From: JAGVPT01 sp035505655
GTDB lineage: Bacteria; Bacteroidota; Ignavibacteria; UBA10030; UBA8401
Reading direction: 5' to 3'
Assembly: GCA_035505655.1 (NCBI GenBank)
Contig: DATJQP010000098.1
Location: 29,038 to 93,037, forward strand
Length of the DNA stretch: 64,000 nt
The number at the start of each line of letters is the position of its first letter. Position 1 is the first letter of the stretch. Made by a program: the position numbers and the translations under genes. The notes below the pieces were generated by a model. The model saw nothing but the letters and a program-made list of their open reading frames with translations. It searched no databases and was not told the origin of the DNA. This document shows positions 9,398-19,433 of this stretch, in pieces.

Positions 9398-11074
9398 TCA
9401 GGAAAGGATGGACGATCGAAGGAACTTACGCGATAAAACAACGACGGCTGCCACAAGCGCCATCAACACCGTGCTCTGCACAGAGGCCGCACCGATATTA
9501 AACAAACGAAGCTGGGAGAGAATCTCGATCGACACGGGCCTGGTTCCGTAGGAGTAAAGAAGGATCGAGGATACAAATTCTCCCGCGGAGTTGACAAAGA
9601 CAAGAAGAGCCCCGGAAATAATGGATGGGAGAAGCAACGGCAGGGTGATTCTGCGGAAGGTGGTCAAGGGAGAGGAGCCGAGGACATCGGCGGCTTCCTG
9701 GAGAGACGACGGAAGAGACTCCAGTCCGGCAACCGCCGACCGATATTGCAGTGGAACGTTTCTTACCGCGTAGGCGATCGGCATGATCCAGAAGGTCCCG
9801 ACCAGGATCGACCCAAACGAGAAGGGAGTCGGCCGGCCCAGGCTAAGAATCAGCCCGACCGCGATGACCGTGCCCGGTATTCCGAATGGGATCGACAAGG
9901 CCGCTTCGAGGAGCCCCCTCCCCGCAAATCTCTTCCGTGTCACGAGGTACGCCCCAGCGACTCCGACAAAGAGCGTCATCGCGACGGCGAAAAGGGACAT
10001 CCGAAGGCTGTTGAGAAGCGGGTCAAAATTCCCGGGACGATTGAAGAGCTCCGCGTAGTTGGAAGGAGTGAAGGTCGAGGGAAAAATCTGGTACGTCCAG
10101 CTTCCTTCCTTCACAAAGGAAAGGAGAACTACGGTGACGATCGGAAGGGCGAGGAGTATCGCGGCGCAAACGAGAAGAGCGATAAGCGTTCTTCGAGCGA
10201 AGGATCCGTGTCGGATCGCCAACGTCGGACGCGCACTCTTGGACTCCATGACCACCGGGCGACGGCCCTGCCACCACCGAAGGAGAAAGAGTAACCCGAC
10301 GGAGAGAAGAGCGAGAAAGACCGAGAGAGCCGCAGACGAGGCGTCATCGCCGTTCAGCTTCGCCGCGTAGATCTCCAGCGTCAGGAAACGGGTATTCCCT
10401 CCGAAGAGCAACGGGGCTGTGAACGAGGCCATGCTCGCCATGAATGTGATCAGCGAAGCGGCCACGAGAGAAGGCATGAGCATCGGGAGAAGGACTCTCG
10501 TCATCGTCCGGAATCTCCCCGCGCCGAGGCTCGCCGAAGCATCAAGGAGGTTGCCGTCCAGCTGCGATAGTGCCGAAGAGACGAGGAGATAGAAATAGAC
10601 GTAAAACGAATAGACATGAATAATGACAATTCCCGTCCAGCCGTTCACCGTGAAGACTCCGGAGGGAAGACCTGAGACCGACGAGAGGAGTCTCGACAAC
10701 ATCCCGCTCTCGCCGATCAGGAACAGAAACGAGATCACTCCGACAAGGGGGGGAAGCGCGAGCGGAACCAGGAGGGCCACTGAAATGAGGCGCTTTGCGG
10801 GAAAGTCTACGAAGGCGAGGACGTAGGCGAAAAAAGTTCCGATGATGGCACTCCCCATAACGCTCATCAGCGAAATGAGAAGAGAGTTGAGGGTCGCTTC
10901 TGCAAACGATCCATGGAGAAGCCCGCCATAAGCGTCCAGCGAGAAGGTGCCTCCCCCAAGGCTCTCCCGGATAAGCATCCAGAGCGGGAAGAGGATATAC
11001 GAAATCGCGAAGAAGAAAGTGACGATGAGGAGCGTGCGGGAGGGCTTGTGCGATATGGATTGTCCGCTACTCAT
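9398..11074 (-). CDS. Iron-type ABC transporter permease (fused double permease)
   Basis: A 558-residue inner-membrane protein with two binding-protein-dependent transport domains in tandem, the architecture of FbpB/SfuB/ThiP-type permeases; about twelve transmembrane helices. Each half carries the ABC-coupling loop (first half near AS-ASLGAGRFRTMTRVLLPMLMP, second near AADVLGSSPLTTFRRITLPLLLPS). The 5' end overlaps the ATPase stop by 8 bp, and the binding protein lies two genes upstream, giving a complete importer. Substrate (ferric iron, or thiamine-like) is inferred only from family resemblance. Confidence 0.88.
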   Translation of the reverse strand: MSSGQSISHKPSRTLLIVTFFFAISYILFPLWMLIRESLGGGTFSLDAYGGLLHGSFAEATLNSLLISLMSVMGSAIIGTFFAYVLAFVDFPAKRLISVALLVPLALPPLVGVISFLFLIGESGMLSRLLSSVSGLPSGVFTVNGWTGIVIIHVYSFYVYFYLLVSSALSQLDGNLLDASASLGAGRFRTMTRVLLPMLMPSLVAASLITFMASMASFTAPLLFGGNTRFLTLEIYAAKLNGDDASSAALSVFLALLSVGLLFLLRWWQGRRPVVMESKSARPTLAIRHGSFARRTLIALLVCAAILLALPIVTVVLLSFVKEGSWTYQIFPSTFTPSNYAELFNRPGNFDPLLNSLRMSLFAVAMTLFVGVAGAYLVTRKRFAGRGLLEAALSIPFGIPGTVIAVGLILSLGRPTPFSFGSILVGTFWIMPIAYAVRNVPLQYRSAVAGLESLPSSLQEAADVLGSSPLTTFRRITLPLLLPSIISGALLVFVNSAGEFVSSILLYSYGTRPVSIEILSQLRLFNIGAASVQSTVLMALVAAVVVLSRKFLRSSILS

Positions 11075-12074
11075 CCTTCACCGTTCGTTGCAGCCTCGGC
11101 GGAACGCCGAGGGAGATGAACTCACCGACAGCCCCGGAGAAATCCTTTGTCGAAACGGGACGAGTCGCTTTGATTATCTCTCCGGCACAGTCAAGCGTAT
11201 ACTCAACGAGGGAGCCGGAGAATTGCTTGTCGACAATACGCGCCCGCACTCCATCTCCCCTTCTGGCGAGCACGATCTCTTCGGGGAGCACGGCGAGGAA
11301 TTCCCCCTCCTTCAAACCCCGGCGGTGGAACAGTTCCGCGCAGCGCTTCGCAGAAAAGAGGTTTGCGTGTCCTATGAACGAGGCTGCGAACGAGTTCGCC
11401 GGGCGGAAGTAGAGCTCGGAGGGGGTCCCGACCTGCAGCAACCTCCCTTTGTTAAGCAGAGCGATCCGGTCGGAAAGAGCGAGCGCCTCCCCCTGATCGT
11501 GAGTGACGTAAACCGTCGTAATCCCGACCTCATGCTGAAGCCGTTTTATCTCGCCTCTCGTTTCAAGTCGAAGCGCATAGTCAAGATTCGAAAGTGGTTC
11601 ATCGAAGAGGAGAACCCGCGGCGCAACGACGACCGCGCGCGCGACGGCGACGCGCTGCTGCTCCCCACCGCTCAGAGTCGGAACCGGCGCGTCTGCTTTG
11701 TCGCTGAGCCGGACCTTTTCGAGCACTTCTCCGACCTTTCGCCGGATCTCCGCTCTTGAGAGTTTCTGGACCTCCAGTCCGTACGCAACATTCTCCTGAA
11801 CCGTCATGTGCGGGAAGAGGGCATAACTCTGGAAAACAATTCCGACATTCCTTTTTTGCGGAGGCATTTCGGTGACGTCGGCCCCATCGATAAAGATTTT
11901 TCCCCCGGAGGGAGTTTCAAGGCCGGCGATAATCCGGAGAAGGGTCGTCTTGCCGCAACCGCTGGGCCCGAGGACGGAGAAAAACTCCCCCTGCGGGATT
12001 TCCAGCGACAGGGATGCAAGGGCGGACGCAGCGCCGAAGGTCTTGGAAATTTTGTCAAGCCTGATTGAGGACAT
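11067..12074 (-). CDS. ABC transporter ATP-binding protein (FbpC/PotA-like)
   Basis: A 335-residue ATPase that powers the importer encoded around it. Walker A is GPSGCGKTTLLR near residue 36, the Q-loop region is NVGIVFQSYALFPHMT, the signature is LSGGEQQRVAVARA, Walker B is VLLFDEPLSNLD and the H-loop follows in VYVTHDQGEAL. The last about 90 residues form a TOBE-like regulatory domain (RRGDGVRARIVDKQFSGSLVEY). It sits between the binding-protein and permease genes in one transcription unit. Confidence 0.93.
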   Translation of the reverse strand: MSSIRLDKISKTFGAASALASLSLEIPQGEFFSVLGPSGCGKTTLLRIIAGLETPSGGKIFIDGADVTEMPPQKRNVGIVFQSYALFPHMTVQENVAYGLEVQKLSRAEIRRKVGEVLEKVRLSDKADAPVPTLSGGEQQRVAVARAVVVAPRVLLFDEPLSNLDYALRLETRGEIKRLQHEVGITTVYVTHDQGEALALSDRIALLNKGRLLQVGTPSELYFRPANSFAASFIGHANLFSAKRCAELFHRRGLKEGEFLAVLPEEIVLARRGDGVRARIVDKQFSGSLVEYTLDCAGEIIKATRPVSTKDFSGAVGEFISLGVPPRLQRTVKDE

Positions 12075-12120
12075 AGGCCATCTCAGTCATCGAAATGAAA
12101 CAAGCGGGTTGCGTCCTAAC

Positions 12121-13137
12121 TTAGCGGCCTCCCCTCCCCTTGATCTCATCATCCCACTTCTTCATCCATCCTGCCTCTCGCTCCGCTATCAGCCCCCAGT
12201 CGAGCACCATCGATCTTATCGGCGCAGAGGTCATCCAGCCCGGCAATTTGTCTTTGGGGATGTCGGTCCGGGCCGGGATCCGGTAAAACCTGTTTGCCTG
12301 GAGGACGAGGCTCGAATCCGACGTCACAAATTCATAGAATTTTCTGGCGATCTCCGGATGCTTGCACCCACGGACGATGGCGATGCCGTCCGTCACAAGC
12401 ACTGTTCCTCCGCTGGGGATATTGTAGCCGAACGGATAATTATTCACTTTCGCCTGGAGTACCACATCAGGCATATCCCAGATTGAGACCGACGCCTCCT
12501 CCCGCGCAAGTCGTAGATACATTTGTGTGGGATCGGGTGTGTAGGCCTTCGTGTTCGCGTCGAGGCGCCTCAGCCAGTCGAACCCTTCGGCCTCGGATCC
12601 GGTCCTCGAGAGCGAGGAGGCAATGATCCCGGAAAAGACCGCACGCATCGTCCCCGAAGCGAGCGGATATCGGAGGATGATTTTTCCCTTCCACCGCGGA
12701 TCAAGAAGGTCACTCCATTCTTTCGGCGAGCTCTCCGGCGTCACGAGCTGAGTATTGTAGACGATCACCTCGGGAGTGACAAAGGTCCCGTACCAACAAT
12801 CCTCACTGCTCCGGCATTCCGGTGGAACATCCCCCGCCCAAGTAGGCCGGTAAGGCTCCAGAAGACCTTCCTTTTCCGCACGCATGAATATCGTCGCGGG
12901 AGCTCCCCACCAGATATCGGCCTGCGGATTTGTCCTTTCGGTGCGAATCCTATCGTACGCATCCTCAGAACCCATATCGAGCCACTGGACATCGACGTCG
13001 GGGTTGGAAGCTTCGAACTGGTGTTCGAATTCCCCGAGCATTTCCTTTCCGTGCGGAGAATAGACCACGAGGGGCGTCCGCGCGGAATGTGAGCAGCCGG
13101 CAAAGATGATCAGGAGTGCGAGGAAGGAGGATTTCAT
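12121..13137 (-). CDS. Extracellular solute-binding lipoprotein (iron ABC importer)
   Basis: A 338-residue periplasmic binding protein with signal MKSSFLALLIIFAGC (lipobox FAGC, Cys14). The mature start TPLVVYSPHGKEML and the stretch ADIWWGAPATIFMRAEKEGLL are typical of the Fe3+ / spermidine-like class 1 proteins (FbpA/AfuA). First gene of a three-gene importer operon: binding protein, ATPase, permease. ATG 13137 is chosen since the upstream in-frame extension would bury the signal peptide. The ligand is not proven; canonical paired tyrosines were not mapped. Confidence 0.85.
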   Translation of the reverse strand: MKSSFLALLIIFAGCSHSARTPLVVYSPHGKEMLGEFEHQFEASNPDVDVQWLDMGSEDAYDRIRTERTNPQADIWWGAPATIFMRAEKEGLLEPYRPTWAGDVPPECRSSEDCWYGTFVTPEVIVYNTQLVTPESSPKEWSDLLDPRWKGKIILRYPLASGTMRAVFSGIIASSLSRTGSEAEGFDWLRRLDANTKAYTPDPTQMYLRLAREEASVSIWDMPDVVLQAKVNNYPFGYNIPSGGTVLVTDGIAIVRGCKHPEIARKFYEFVTSDSSLVLQANRFYRIPARTDIPKDKLPGWMTSAPIRSMVLDWGLIAEREAGWMKKWDDEIKGRGGR

Positions 13138-13255
13138 GAGGAGAGTGCCGAAGTCTGAGTCCCGGGTCGGAAACTGGCGCGAGCGCGGCGGCGCGCACTG
13201 AAAACTGGACGAGACGCGCATGCCATGAACCACGTCACTCCGTTGAGTCAGGATA

Positions 13256-15352
13256 TTACTTTCCCACCGATATCATATTGGCAAACATCCGAAAGGCACC
13301 CTTGTTGACCTCCTTCAACTCCCGGTACCAGACGAACGCGGAGTAGATGTATTTTCCCTTTCCGTATGAGGCCATGAGGAGGCCTGTGTCGAGAGGCTTC
13401 TCCCCGGGGTCCGAGCATGAGATGAGCTTCTCGTATTGCGGAGCGACTTTCGACGGCATATAAAGCGAGCGTTCCTGCACCCAACCGTCCCAGGTTGTCG
13501 AATCGAGCCTGTTCGGTTGGTTGAAGAGGATGTTGCCCGGGGAGAGAACCGTGACGGGAGCGGTCTCGTCGGTGATCCTGTCGCGGGAAATCGCGATCGG
13601 GTATGGTGCATACTCCGGCTTCCATTCCTCCAGGCGCTGATACATGACGACGAGGGTCCCGCCGTTCCTCACATAATCGAGAAGCCGTCCGTTGTTCCTG
13701 ACAAGATCGGGGCGGACCAGGTAAGCGCGGATGTCGATGATGATCGCTGAAAAGAGACTCAAATCTCCGGTCACAAGGTCGTTTTCTTCAAGCAGCGAGT
13801 GCCTGACCTTCAGTCCGTCAAGCACCCGGCGGAAAACATCGTCATAGCTCTGGATGATCCCGACGTTGACTCCCCCGGCAACGGCGACGTCAAACTTCCT
13901 CAGGGCGACAACGGCAGTGTCGCTTTCGATACAGACCTTTGCGGAGTAGGTTCCTTCCCGAAGTCCCGCCGGAGGTACGAGGGTCACGGTATCGGTCTCT
14001 GCGCTGTCCTCTTTGGCGATCGCGAAGTCGCTGTTGATCGTCTGCCAACCTTCCGGCGCAAGAACCGTCACCCTGCCGGCGGATTTGTTAGGAAAGTAAT
14101 TGACGACCCTGAACGCTATCTTCGTCGGCTCCTCCGAAACACGGTAGATCGGTGAAGAGAGGAAGAGAGCATCATCCGGTGCGACGTCAATGAAGAGCGG
14201 AAGGGTCTCCGATGTCTGCTTTCCGCCGGTGACGTATGCCGCATGAAGTGTCACAGCGGGTATCGTTCTCATCGTTTCATACAGATGACGAACCTTGGGA
14301 AACGTATACCCGGCCTCGCGGCCAACCCTGACTTCGAAGCGTTCCCTCCCGGTCGCCTCCACCCGGTTGCTCGTCCATCCCTCGGGGAGATCGAGTGTGA
14401 CGTGCAAGTCGGTCAGCCGGCCTCTGGGTTCGACGTCTACGGTGAATTTCTCTCCCCGCACGACGACGGAATCGGACGCTGAGACGCTCAGAAGAGACCG
14501 GGAAGGAAACAGGGACAATCGCGCTTCACCGGGCGTGTGAAGTCCGCCGAGAAAGTCGCCTCTGTCGTTCTTGAACGGAGCGCTCTCACGGACGAGGATG
14601 TACCTCGTTGAGTCGAGGAACCTGCCGAAGCGGCCGCTCGCAACCACCTTGTCCATCCCCTGCGTCCGGTGTTGCGCGAGCGCCTCGACGGCGAGTTGGG
14701 TAGCCGTTTTTCCCAGAGGCAACGTGTCGGTTGCGGTAGGGTTGACCACATCGGGTTTCAGGAGAGTATCCCGCTGGAAGAAAATCCGCATGAAGAGCTT
14801 CTTCGGCTGGAAGAGCGAGACACCGGGCTCCCTGAGCTGTTCGGGATGGTACGACGGATCGGCCGCGAGGGAAAAGGCCTGAAGGGCTGCGATACCGACC
14901 GCCTGATGGTTTCCATGCCCGGAGGTGCTGTCGTGGTTCGTGAAGAGGACGTCGGGTTTCAGCTTGCGGATGATATAGACAAGGCGGGCAATGGTCTCGT
15001 CTTTCCCCCAGAATTGAAAGGTCTCGCTGGCAGTCTTGGAAAACCCGAAGTCAACGAAATTCAGAAAATAGACTTCCGAACCGATGATCTTCGCGGCCTT
15101 CTCGGTTTCCGCCGTTCTCAGCACGCCGAGGTCGGCATAGAGCTCGGGGCCGATCTCGTTCTGACCCCCTTCACCGCGGGTGAAACAGACCGAGTAGGTC
15201 TTCACCCCGAACTTGTACCGATAGTACGCGAGCGTCGCCCCGTCCTCGTCGTCAGGATGGGCAGAGAGGTTCATGACGACAGGAACATGCTGGGCCCATA
15301 CCGGCAGGATGAGGATGCCGGAAAGGCAGAGAAGAGCAAAGAATCGTTTCAT
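13256..15352 (-). CDS. Secreted PIG-L family deacetylase with C-terminal amidotransferase-like domain
   Basis: A 698-residue protein with a Sec signal (MKRFFALLCLSGILILPVWA). The PIG-L/LmbE zinc deacetylase domain fills about residues 20-280: NLSAHPDDED gives the His-Asp-Asp metal and base residues, and SGHGNHQAVG gives the second zinc ligands. Family members remove N-acetyl groups from GlcNAc conjugates. A beta-sandwich stretch (about 330-480) follows, then a region (about 500-690) starting NVGIIQSYDD with GGTLVVMYQ that looks like a class I glutamine-amidotransferase-like fold. It lies 79 bp after the efflux operon. Substrate unknown. ATG 15352 is chosen to expose the signal. Confidence 0.85.
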   Translation of the reverse strand: MKRFFALLCLSGILILPVWAQHVPVVMNLSAHPDDEDGATLAYYRYKFGVKTYSVCFTRGEGGQNEIGPELYADLGVLRTAETEKAAKIIGSEVYFLNFVDFGFSKTASETFQFWGKDETIARLVYIIRKLKPDVLFTNHDSTSGHGNHQAVGIAALQAFSLAADPSYHPEQLREPGVSLFQPKKLFMRIFFQRDTLLKPDVVNPTATDTLPLGKTATQLAVEALAQHRTQGMDKVVASGRFGRFLDSTRYILVRESAPFKNDRGDFLGGLHTPGEARLSLFPSRSLLSVSASDSVVVRGEKFTVDVEPRGRLTDLHVTLDLPEGWTSNRVEATGRERFEVRVGREAGYTFPKVRHLYETMRTIPAVTLHAAYVTGGKQTSETLPLFIDVAPDDALFLSSPIYRVSEEPTKIAFRVVNYFPNKSAGRVTVLAPEGWQTINSDFAIAKEDSAETDTVTLVPPAGLREGTYSAKVCIESDTAVVALRKFDVAVAGGVNVGIIQSYDDVFRRVLDGLKVRHSLLEENDLVTGDLSLFSAIIIDIRAYLVRPDLVRNNGRLLDYVRNGGTLVVMYQRLEEWKPEYAPYPIAISRDRITDETAPVTVLSPGNILFNQPNRLDSTTWDGWVQERSLYMPSKVAPQYEKLISCSDPGEKPLDTGLLMASYGKGKYIYSAFVWYRELKEVNKGAFRMFANMISVGK

Positions 15353-15431
15353 GAAAAATGGCAAGGGTGAAAGAGGAATGGACGTCGCATCAATATATTT
15401 ATTTCGCGCTCCGGATGCAATTCGCCCATCG

Positions 15432-16727
15432 TCACCGGCCGACGAGCGGATCGCCGACGGCCCGGTCAAGCTCATATCTGCTGATCGTATACCGATACAG
15501 CGCCTGAAGATGCGCGAGCTTCGCGGTCGATTCCGCGGTCTCGGCATCGAGAAGGTCAAGATTGGTGATTGACCCCGTCCGATATTGTGTCCTCGCGATC
15601 GTCACGGCCTCATCCGCCTGACGCAGCTGCACCTCCGAGATTCTCACCTTTTCAGCCGCGGCGGTCACGTCGGAGACCACCTGCTCCACCTCCGACCTGA
15701 TCTGCTGGGCCACCTCCCGGGTGTGAGCCTCATTCGCCTCGATCGTTGCCTGGGCTTCCTCCACCTGGTGGGAGACGCGATCACCGTCAAAAATCGGGAT
15801 CTGTGCCTCAGCTCCCCACGCCCAGTTTCCCCGAACAGGATAGAGGTCCGGTTCGTAGCCGTTCTTCAGGCCGTACGCGAGCATGACATTGAGCTTCGGG
15901 ACATTCCCGAGAGAGGTGAGCTTCTTCTGGCGTTGGGCAGTCTCTTCGTCATCCCGGGCAACCCGCATCTCCTGCCGCTGATGGAGCGCCTTCACATAGA
16001 GGGAGTCGGTCGCCAACGAGACAGAGTCCGAGTCGAATGCTCCCTTCAGGGGCGGAAGGGATTCCGTCGACATGCTGAGGAGCTGTCGAAGCATCGCTTC
16101 CTGTTTTTCGAGAGTGTTCTCGATCTCGACTTTCTGGTTCTGAGCAGTGGCAACACGGACTTCGGTCGTCAGGACGTCGAAGTTCGTGGCCGTCCCCGCT
16201 TCCACCCTTTTCTGTGTCACCGTCAGGTGTTCGTTGAGAGCCTGGAGCTGCTCATCCTGCACGAGAAGACTTCTGCGGAGGAAAACGATCGTGTAGAAAA
16301 CCCGGATCGTCTGGAGCGAGAGGTTTGTCTTCGTCAGCTCCATGGCGTCGCGCATCGTCTCAACCTTCGATCGGTTGAGGTCGACGGCGGAATTCGCCTT
16401 CCCGAAATCGTAGACCGTGTACCGTCCCGAAACATGAGCGTCGTAGTTATCGGCCGGAGCGAGGACGATACTGCCGAACAACGGGAAGCTGAAATCCGGG
16501 ATGGGGCCGATGTGGGTGTAGATCGCATCGGTCGACACGTCCGGGAGTTTTGCGCTCGCCGCCTGGGAGGTCCGCGCTTCCCCGGCGAGGATGCTCGCCC
16601 GTGCCTGGTCGATCGACGGATGCGTCCGGAGAACGCGGGCGACGGCCTCGTCGACTGACATCGAATCCTGGGCCGCTGCGGTCATGCCGAGCGCCGCAAT
16701 CATGATTTCAATAAGAATGATCTTCAT
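15432..16727 (-). CDS. TolC-family outer-membrane efflux protein
   Basis: A 431-residue outer-membrane channel with a signal peptide (MKIILIEIMIAALGMTAAAQ) and two OEP repeats, each long alpha-helical with DAVARVLRTHP near the start and ARTQYRTGSITNLDLLDAE near the end, the classic TolC pattern. It forms the exit duct for the pump encoded directly upstream (EmrA and EmrB). The gene is 42 bp after emrB on the same strand. Confidence 0.92.
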   Translation of the reverse strand: MKIILIEIMIAALGMTAAAQDSMSVDEAVARVLRTHPSIDQARASILAGEARTSQAASAKLPDVSTDAIYTHIGPIPDFSFPLFGSIVLAPADNYDAHVSGRYTVYDFGKANSAVDLNRSKVETMRDAMELTKTNLSLQTIRVFYTIVFLRRSLLVQDEQLQALNEHLTVTQKRVEAGTATNFDVLTTEVRVATAQNQKVEIENTLEKQEAMLRQLLSMSTESLPPLKGAFDSDSVSLATDSLYVKALHQRQEMRVARDDEETAQRQKKLTSLGNVPKLNVMLAYGLKNGYEPDLYPVRGNWAWGAEAQIPIFDGDRVSHQVEEAQATIEANEAHTREVAQQIRSEVEQVVSDVTAAAEKVRISEVQLRQADEAVTIARTQYRTGSITNLDLLDAETAESTAKLAHLQALYRYTISRYELDRAVGDPLVGR

Positions 16728-16769
16728 AGTTCCGATTCCTTCACTGGGGCCGCACTGACGAGCGAGGCT

Positions 16770-18389
16770 CTAATCCATCGCGACGACATGTTCCGCTTTT
16801 TCCGTCTTTCGCACTCTGAGAAAGAGAATCGGGACGATCGCCGCTATGGTGATGAGCGCTGCAACGAGAAAATCGTCGCAGACCGCGCTGATAAACGCCT
16901 GGGTTGAAAGATGGGCCGCAATGAGCGCGTTGGCTCTCATCGCGGAGAGTGCCTGGTTGCCGCCGACCGAATTGAGGCTGAACTGCGTCAGGTGTTCAGC
17001 CACGCGGCGAAAAGCATCCGATTGCGGGCTGGCAAACTGGCCGTACGTCGCCGTATGGTAGATCGTCCGGCGGAGCAACATCGTGCTCATGAACGCAATC
17101 CCGAAACTCCCTCCTAGCTGTCGGATGACGTTGAACAGCCCTGAGGCTTGTCCGATCTTGTTCCTCGGGATGTTCGACATGGCGGTCATGTTGAGGGGCG
17201 TGAACATGAGCCCCATTGCGAAACCCCGAATATACAGCGCGAGCATGATCTGATGATGCTCGGTATAGAGAGAGAGAGAGCTGTTGATAAAGAGGCTTAT
17301 CGCCAGCAGAGTGATCCCGATGGATGCCGGAACCTTGGGATTGACCTTGTCCGAGAGGAGGCCTGCGATCGGGGCTGTGGTCGCCTGGAGCATTCCGACC
17401 GGCAAAAAGAGCGAGCCGGCCTGGAATGCCGTATATCCAAGGGACATCTGGAGATACAGCGGGAGCAGGAACGTGCTTCCGAACATTCCGAACCCGAAGA
17501 TGAAAAGGACTCCGTTTGCCATGCTGAAATTGAAATCTTTGAAGAGCCTCAGATCAATGAGGGGGTCCTTGATCGTGAATTCCGTGACGAGAAAAATCAC
17601 CAGCGAGAGGGCCGAGATGAGAAAGCATGTGATGATAAACGGAGAGTTCCATCCACCCGTGTTCCATGATGCATTTCCGTCGGTCAAAGCGAGGAGGAGC
17701 GTGCAGAGGAACGTTGCCATGGAGAGAAAACCCACGACGTCGAACGAGCGGGCTCGCTCCGTCTTGTATTCCCGCTGGATGACGAGGGTCGCAAAGAGTC
17801 CGACGATCCCGACGGGGACGTTGACGTTAAAGATCGCATTCCAGTCGATGTTGTCGATGAGGTACCCGCCGATCATCGGTCCGAGTGAAACCGATGCGGC
17901 CGCGGCGATCGACCAGAAGCCGAGAGCGACTCCCCTCTGCCGCAATGGAAATTCGCGCGTGACGATGGACATTCCGGTCGGCATGAGAAGTCCCGCTCCG
18001 CTCGCCTGGATCACCCGGAACGTGATGAGGGCGTTTTCGCTCCAGGCCATCCCGCAGAGAAAAGACCCCAACGTAAAAAGACTGAGGGCGAGAAAATAGG
18101 TCCTTTTGTAGCCGAAGTGGTCTGCAATCCATCCGGAGGTCGGCAGCATGACGGCGAAGACGAGCATATAGGCGGTGATAACCCATTCCGCCTTGTCCAC
18201 CGTGATGCCGAACGACGCCATGATTTTCGAGAGCGATACGTCGACGATCGTCGCGTCGAGAACGGCCATAAAGGTTCCGATCATGACGTTCGCGAGCACC
18301 CACCACCGGTACGTCTCATGCTCGTGATGGAGAGACGGGACCCTCCTCACGAACCCCTGCTTGACCCTATGTCTGAAGGAAGGCGCCAC
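16770..18389 (-). CDS. emrB: DHA2-family MFS drug exporter (EmrB-like)
   Basis: A 539-residue 14-helix major facilitator protein driving drug/H+ antiport. The DHA2 signature is visible in helix 1 (ANVMIGTFMAVLDATIVDVSL), the A-motif-like loop WIADHFGYKR between helices 2 and 3, and motif C in helix 5 region (SVSLGPMIGGYLID). Start is GTG at 18389, two bases after the emrA stop, so translation is coupled. With EmrA and the TolC-like gene it makes a full tripartite pump. Confidence 0.92.
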   Translation of the reverse strand: MAPSFRHRVKQGFVRRVPSLHHEHETYRWWVLANVMIGTFMAVLDATIVDVSLSKIMASFGITVDKAEWVITAYMLVFAVMLPTSGWIADHFGYKRTYFLALSLFTLGSFLCGMAWSENALITFRVIQASGAGLLMPTGMSIVTREFPLRQRGVALGFWSIAAAASVSLGPMIGGYLIDNIDWNAIFNVNVPVGIVGLFATLVIQREYKTERARSFDVVGFLSMATFLCTLLLALTDGNASWNTGGWNSPFIITCFLISALSLVIFLVTEFTIKDPLIDLRLFKDFNFSMANGVLFIFGFGMFGSTFLLPLYLQMSLGYTAFQAGSLFLPVGMLQATTAPIAGLLSDKVNPKVPASIGITLLAISLFINSSLSLYTEHHQIMLALYIRGFAMGLMFTPLNMTAMSNIPRNKIGQASGLFNVIRQLGGSFGIAFMSTMLLRRTIYHTATYGQFASPQSDAFRRVAEHLTQFSLNSVGGNQALSAMRANALIAAHLSTQAFISAVCDDFLVAALITIAAIVPILFLRVRKTEKAEHVVAMD

Positions 18390-18391
18390 CG

Positions 18392-19408
18392 TTATCTCAC
18401 CCTCACCTTGATTTCGACCGACATGCCGGGGAGGAGATCAATGGACCGCCGCGGATCGCTCCCCGGCGCGCGCTCGATGGAAATCTTCACCGGCACCCTT
18501 TGGGTGATCTTCGTGAAATTACCCGAAGCGTTGTTCGGGGGGATGAGCGAAAACTGGGAGGCGGTGTTCGCCCCGATCTGAAATACCGATCCCGTGAACT
18601 TCACGTCGGGGTACGAATCGACCGTGATCTCCACCTTGTCGCTCGAACGAAGAGCTTCGAGGCTCGTCTCCTCGAGGTTTGCCGTCACCCAGATGTTCTT
18701 GAGGTCGTAGACCGAGAAGATCGCCTGGCCGGGCTGGACGACATCCCCGACGAGTGCCCACCGCTTCGACACGACGCCGTCCATCGGCGATTCGACGACG
18801 GTGTTCCCGAGCTGGGTTTCGATGATCCCGAGCTGGGCACGAGCGGTCACCTCCTGGGCGGTGGCGATTCCGAGTCTGGCCTTCGCCGTCTCGTACTCGC
18901 TTTGCGCGTGATCGTACTGTTCGCGCGGGATGATGTTCTCCTTGAACTGGGCCGTCGCACGTTCGAAATCGGTCTTCGCCCGGTCCAGGCTCACATTGGC
19001 GAGCGTGATATTCTCGCCGGCGAGCGCAAGGGCGGCCTTCGCCTGAACCTCCTGCGCTTTGAGGTCGCTCTCATCGAGCTTCACGAGGAGTTCCCCCACA
19101 TGAACCGTATCCCCTTCGTCAGCGTTAAGCTCATCGATCCGCCCGAGCATCTTTGCGCTCACGGATACCCGGTTTCCATCGATATAGGCGTCGTCGGTCG
19201 AGACGTAGTCGCGTGCGTTGATGTAGTACTGCCAGGTGACGGCGGCAAGGCCGAGGACTACGATGAAGAGCGGAATGACCACCTTGAAGTTACGATAAAG
19301 GGGAATCGATTCGAGCGATTCCGCATCGCCGTTGCCGTTCTTCAATTCACCTTCCTGATTTGACGGGCCTTGCTCATGTTGATGGGCCCGTTGTTCGTCG
19401 TGTTGCAT
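18392..19408 (-). CDS. emrA: HlyD/EmrA-family periplasmic adaptor
   Basis: A 338-residue membrane-fusion protein: cytoplasmic tail of about 37 residues, one transmembrane helix (VVIPLFIVVLGLAAVTW), a biotinyl-lipoyl half (DEGDTVHVGELLVKLDESD), a helical hairpin (LDRAKTDFERAT ... EYETAKARLG), the second lipoyl half (VVESPMDGVVSKRW) and a beta-barrel. It bridges EmrB and the TolC channel. The His/Gln-rich start (HDEQRAHQHEQG) is unusual and could bind metal. 25 bp separate it from the TetR gene upstream. Confidence 0.92.
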   Translation of the reverse strand: MQHDEQRAHQHEQGPSNQEGELKNGNGDAESLESIPLYRNFKVVIPLFIVVLGLAAVTWQYYINARDYVSTDDAYIDGNRVSVSAKMLGRIDELNADEGDTVHVGELLVKLDESDLKAQEVQAKAALALAGENITLANVSLDRAKTDFERATAQFKENIIPREQYDHAQSEYETAKARLGIATAQEVTARAQLGIIETQLGNTVVESPMDGVVSKRWALVGDVVQPGQAIFSVYDLKNIWVTANLEETSLEALRSSDKVEITVDSYPDVKFTGSVFQIGANTASQFSLIPPNNASGNFTKITQRVPVKISIERAPGSDPRRSIDLLPGMSVEIKVRVR

Positions 19409-19433
19409 TTCCGGAATTTCCTTTCGTCAGATC

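Noticed and set aside
15585..16658. 357-codon plus-strand open frame
   Set aside because: Antisense to the TolC gene; no recognisable domain, biased composition.
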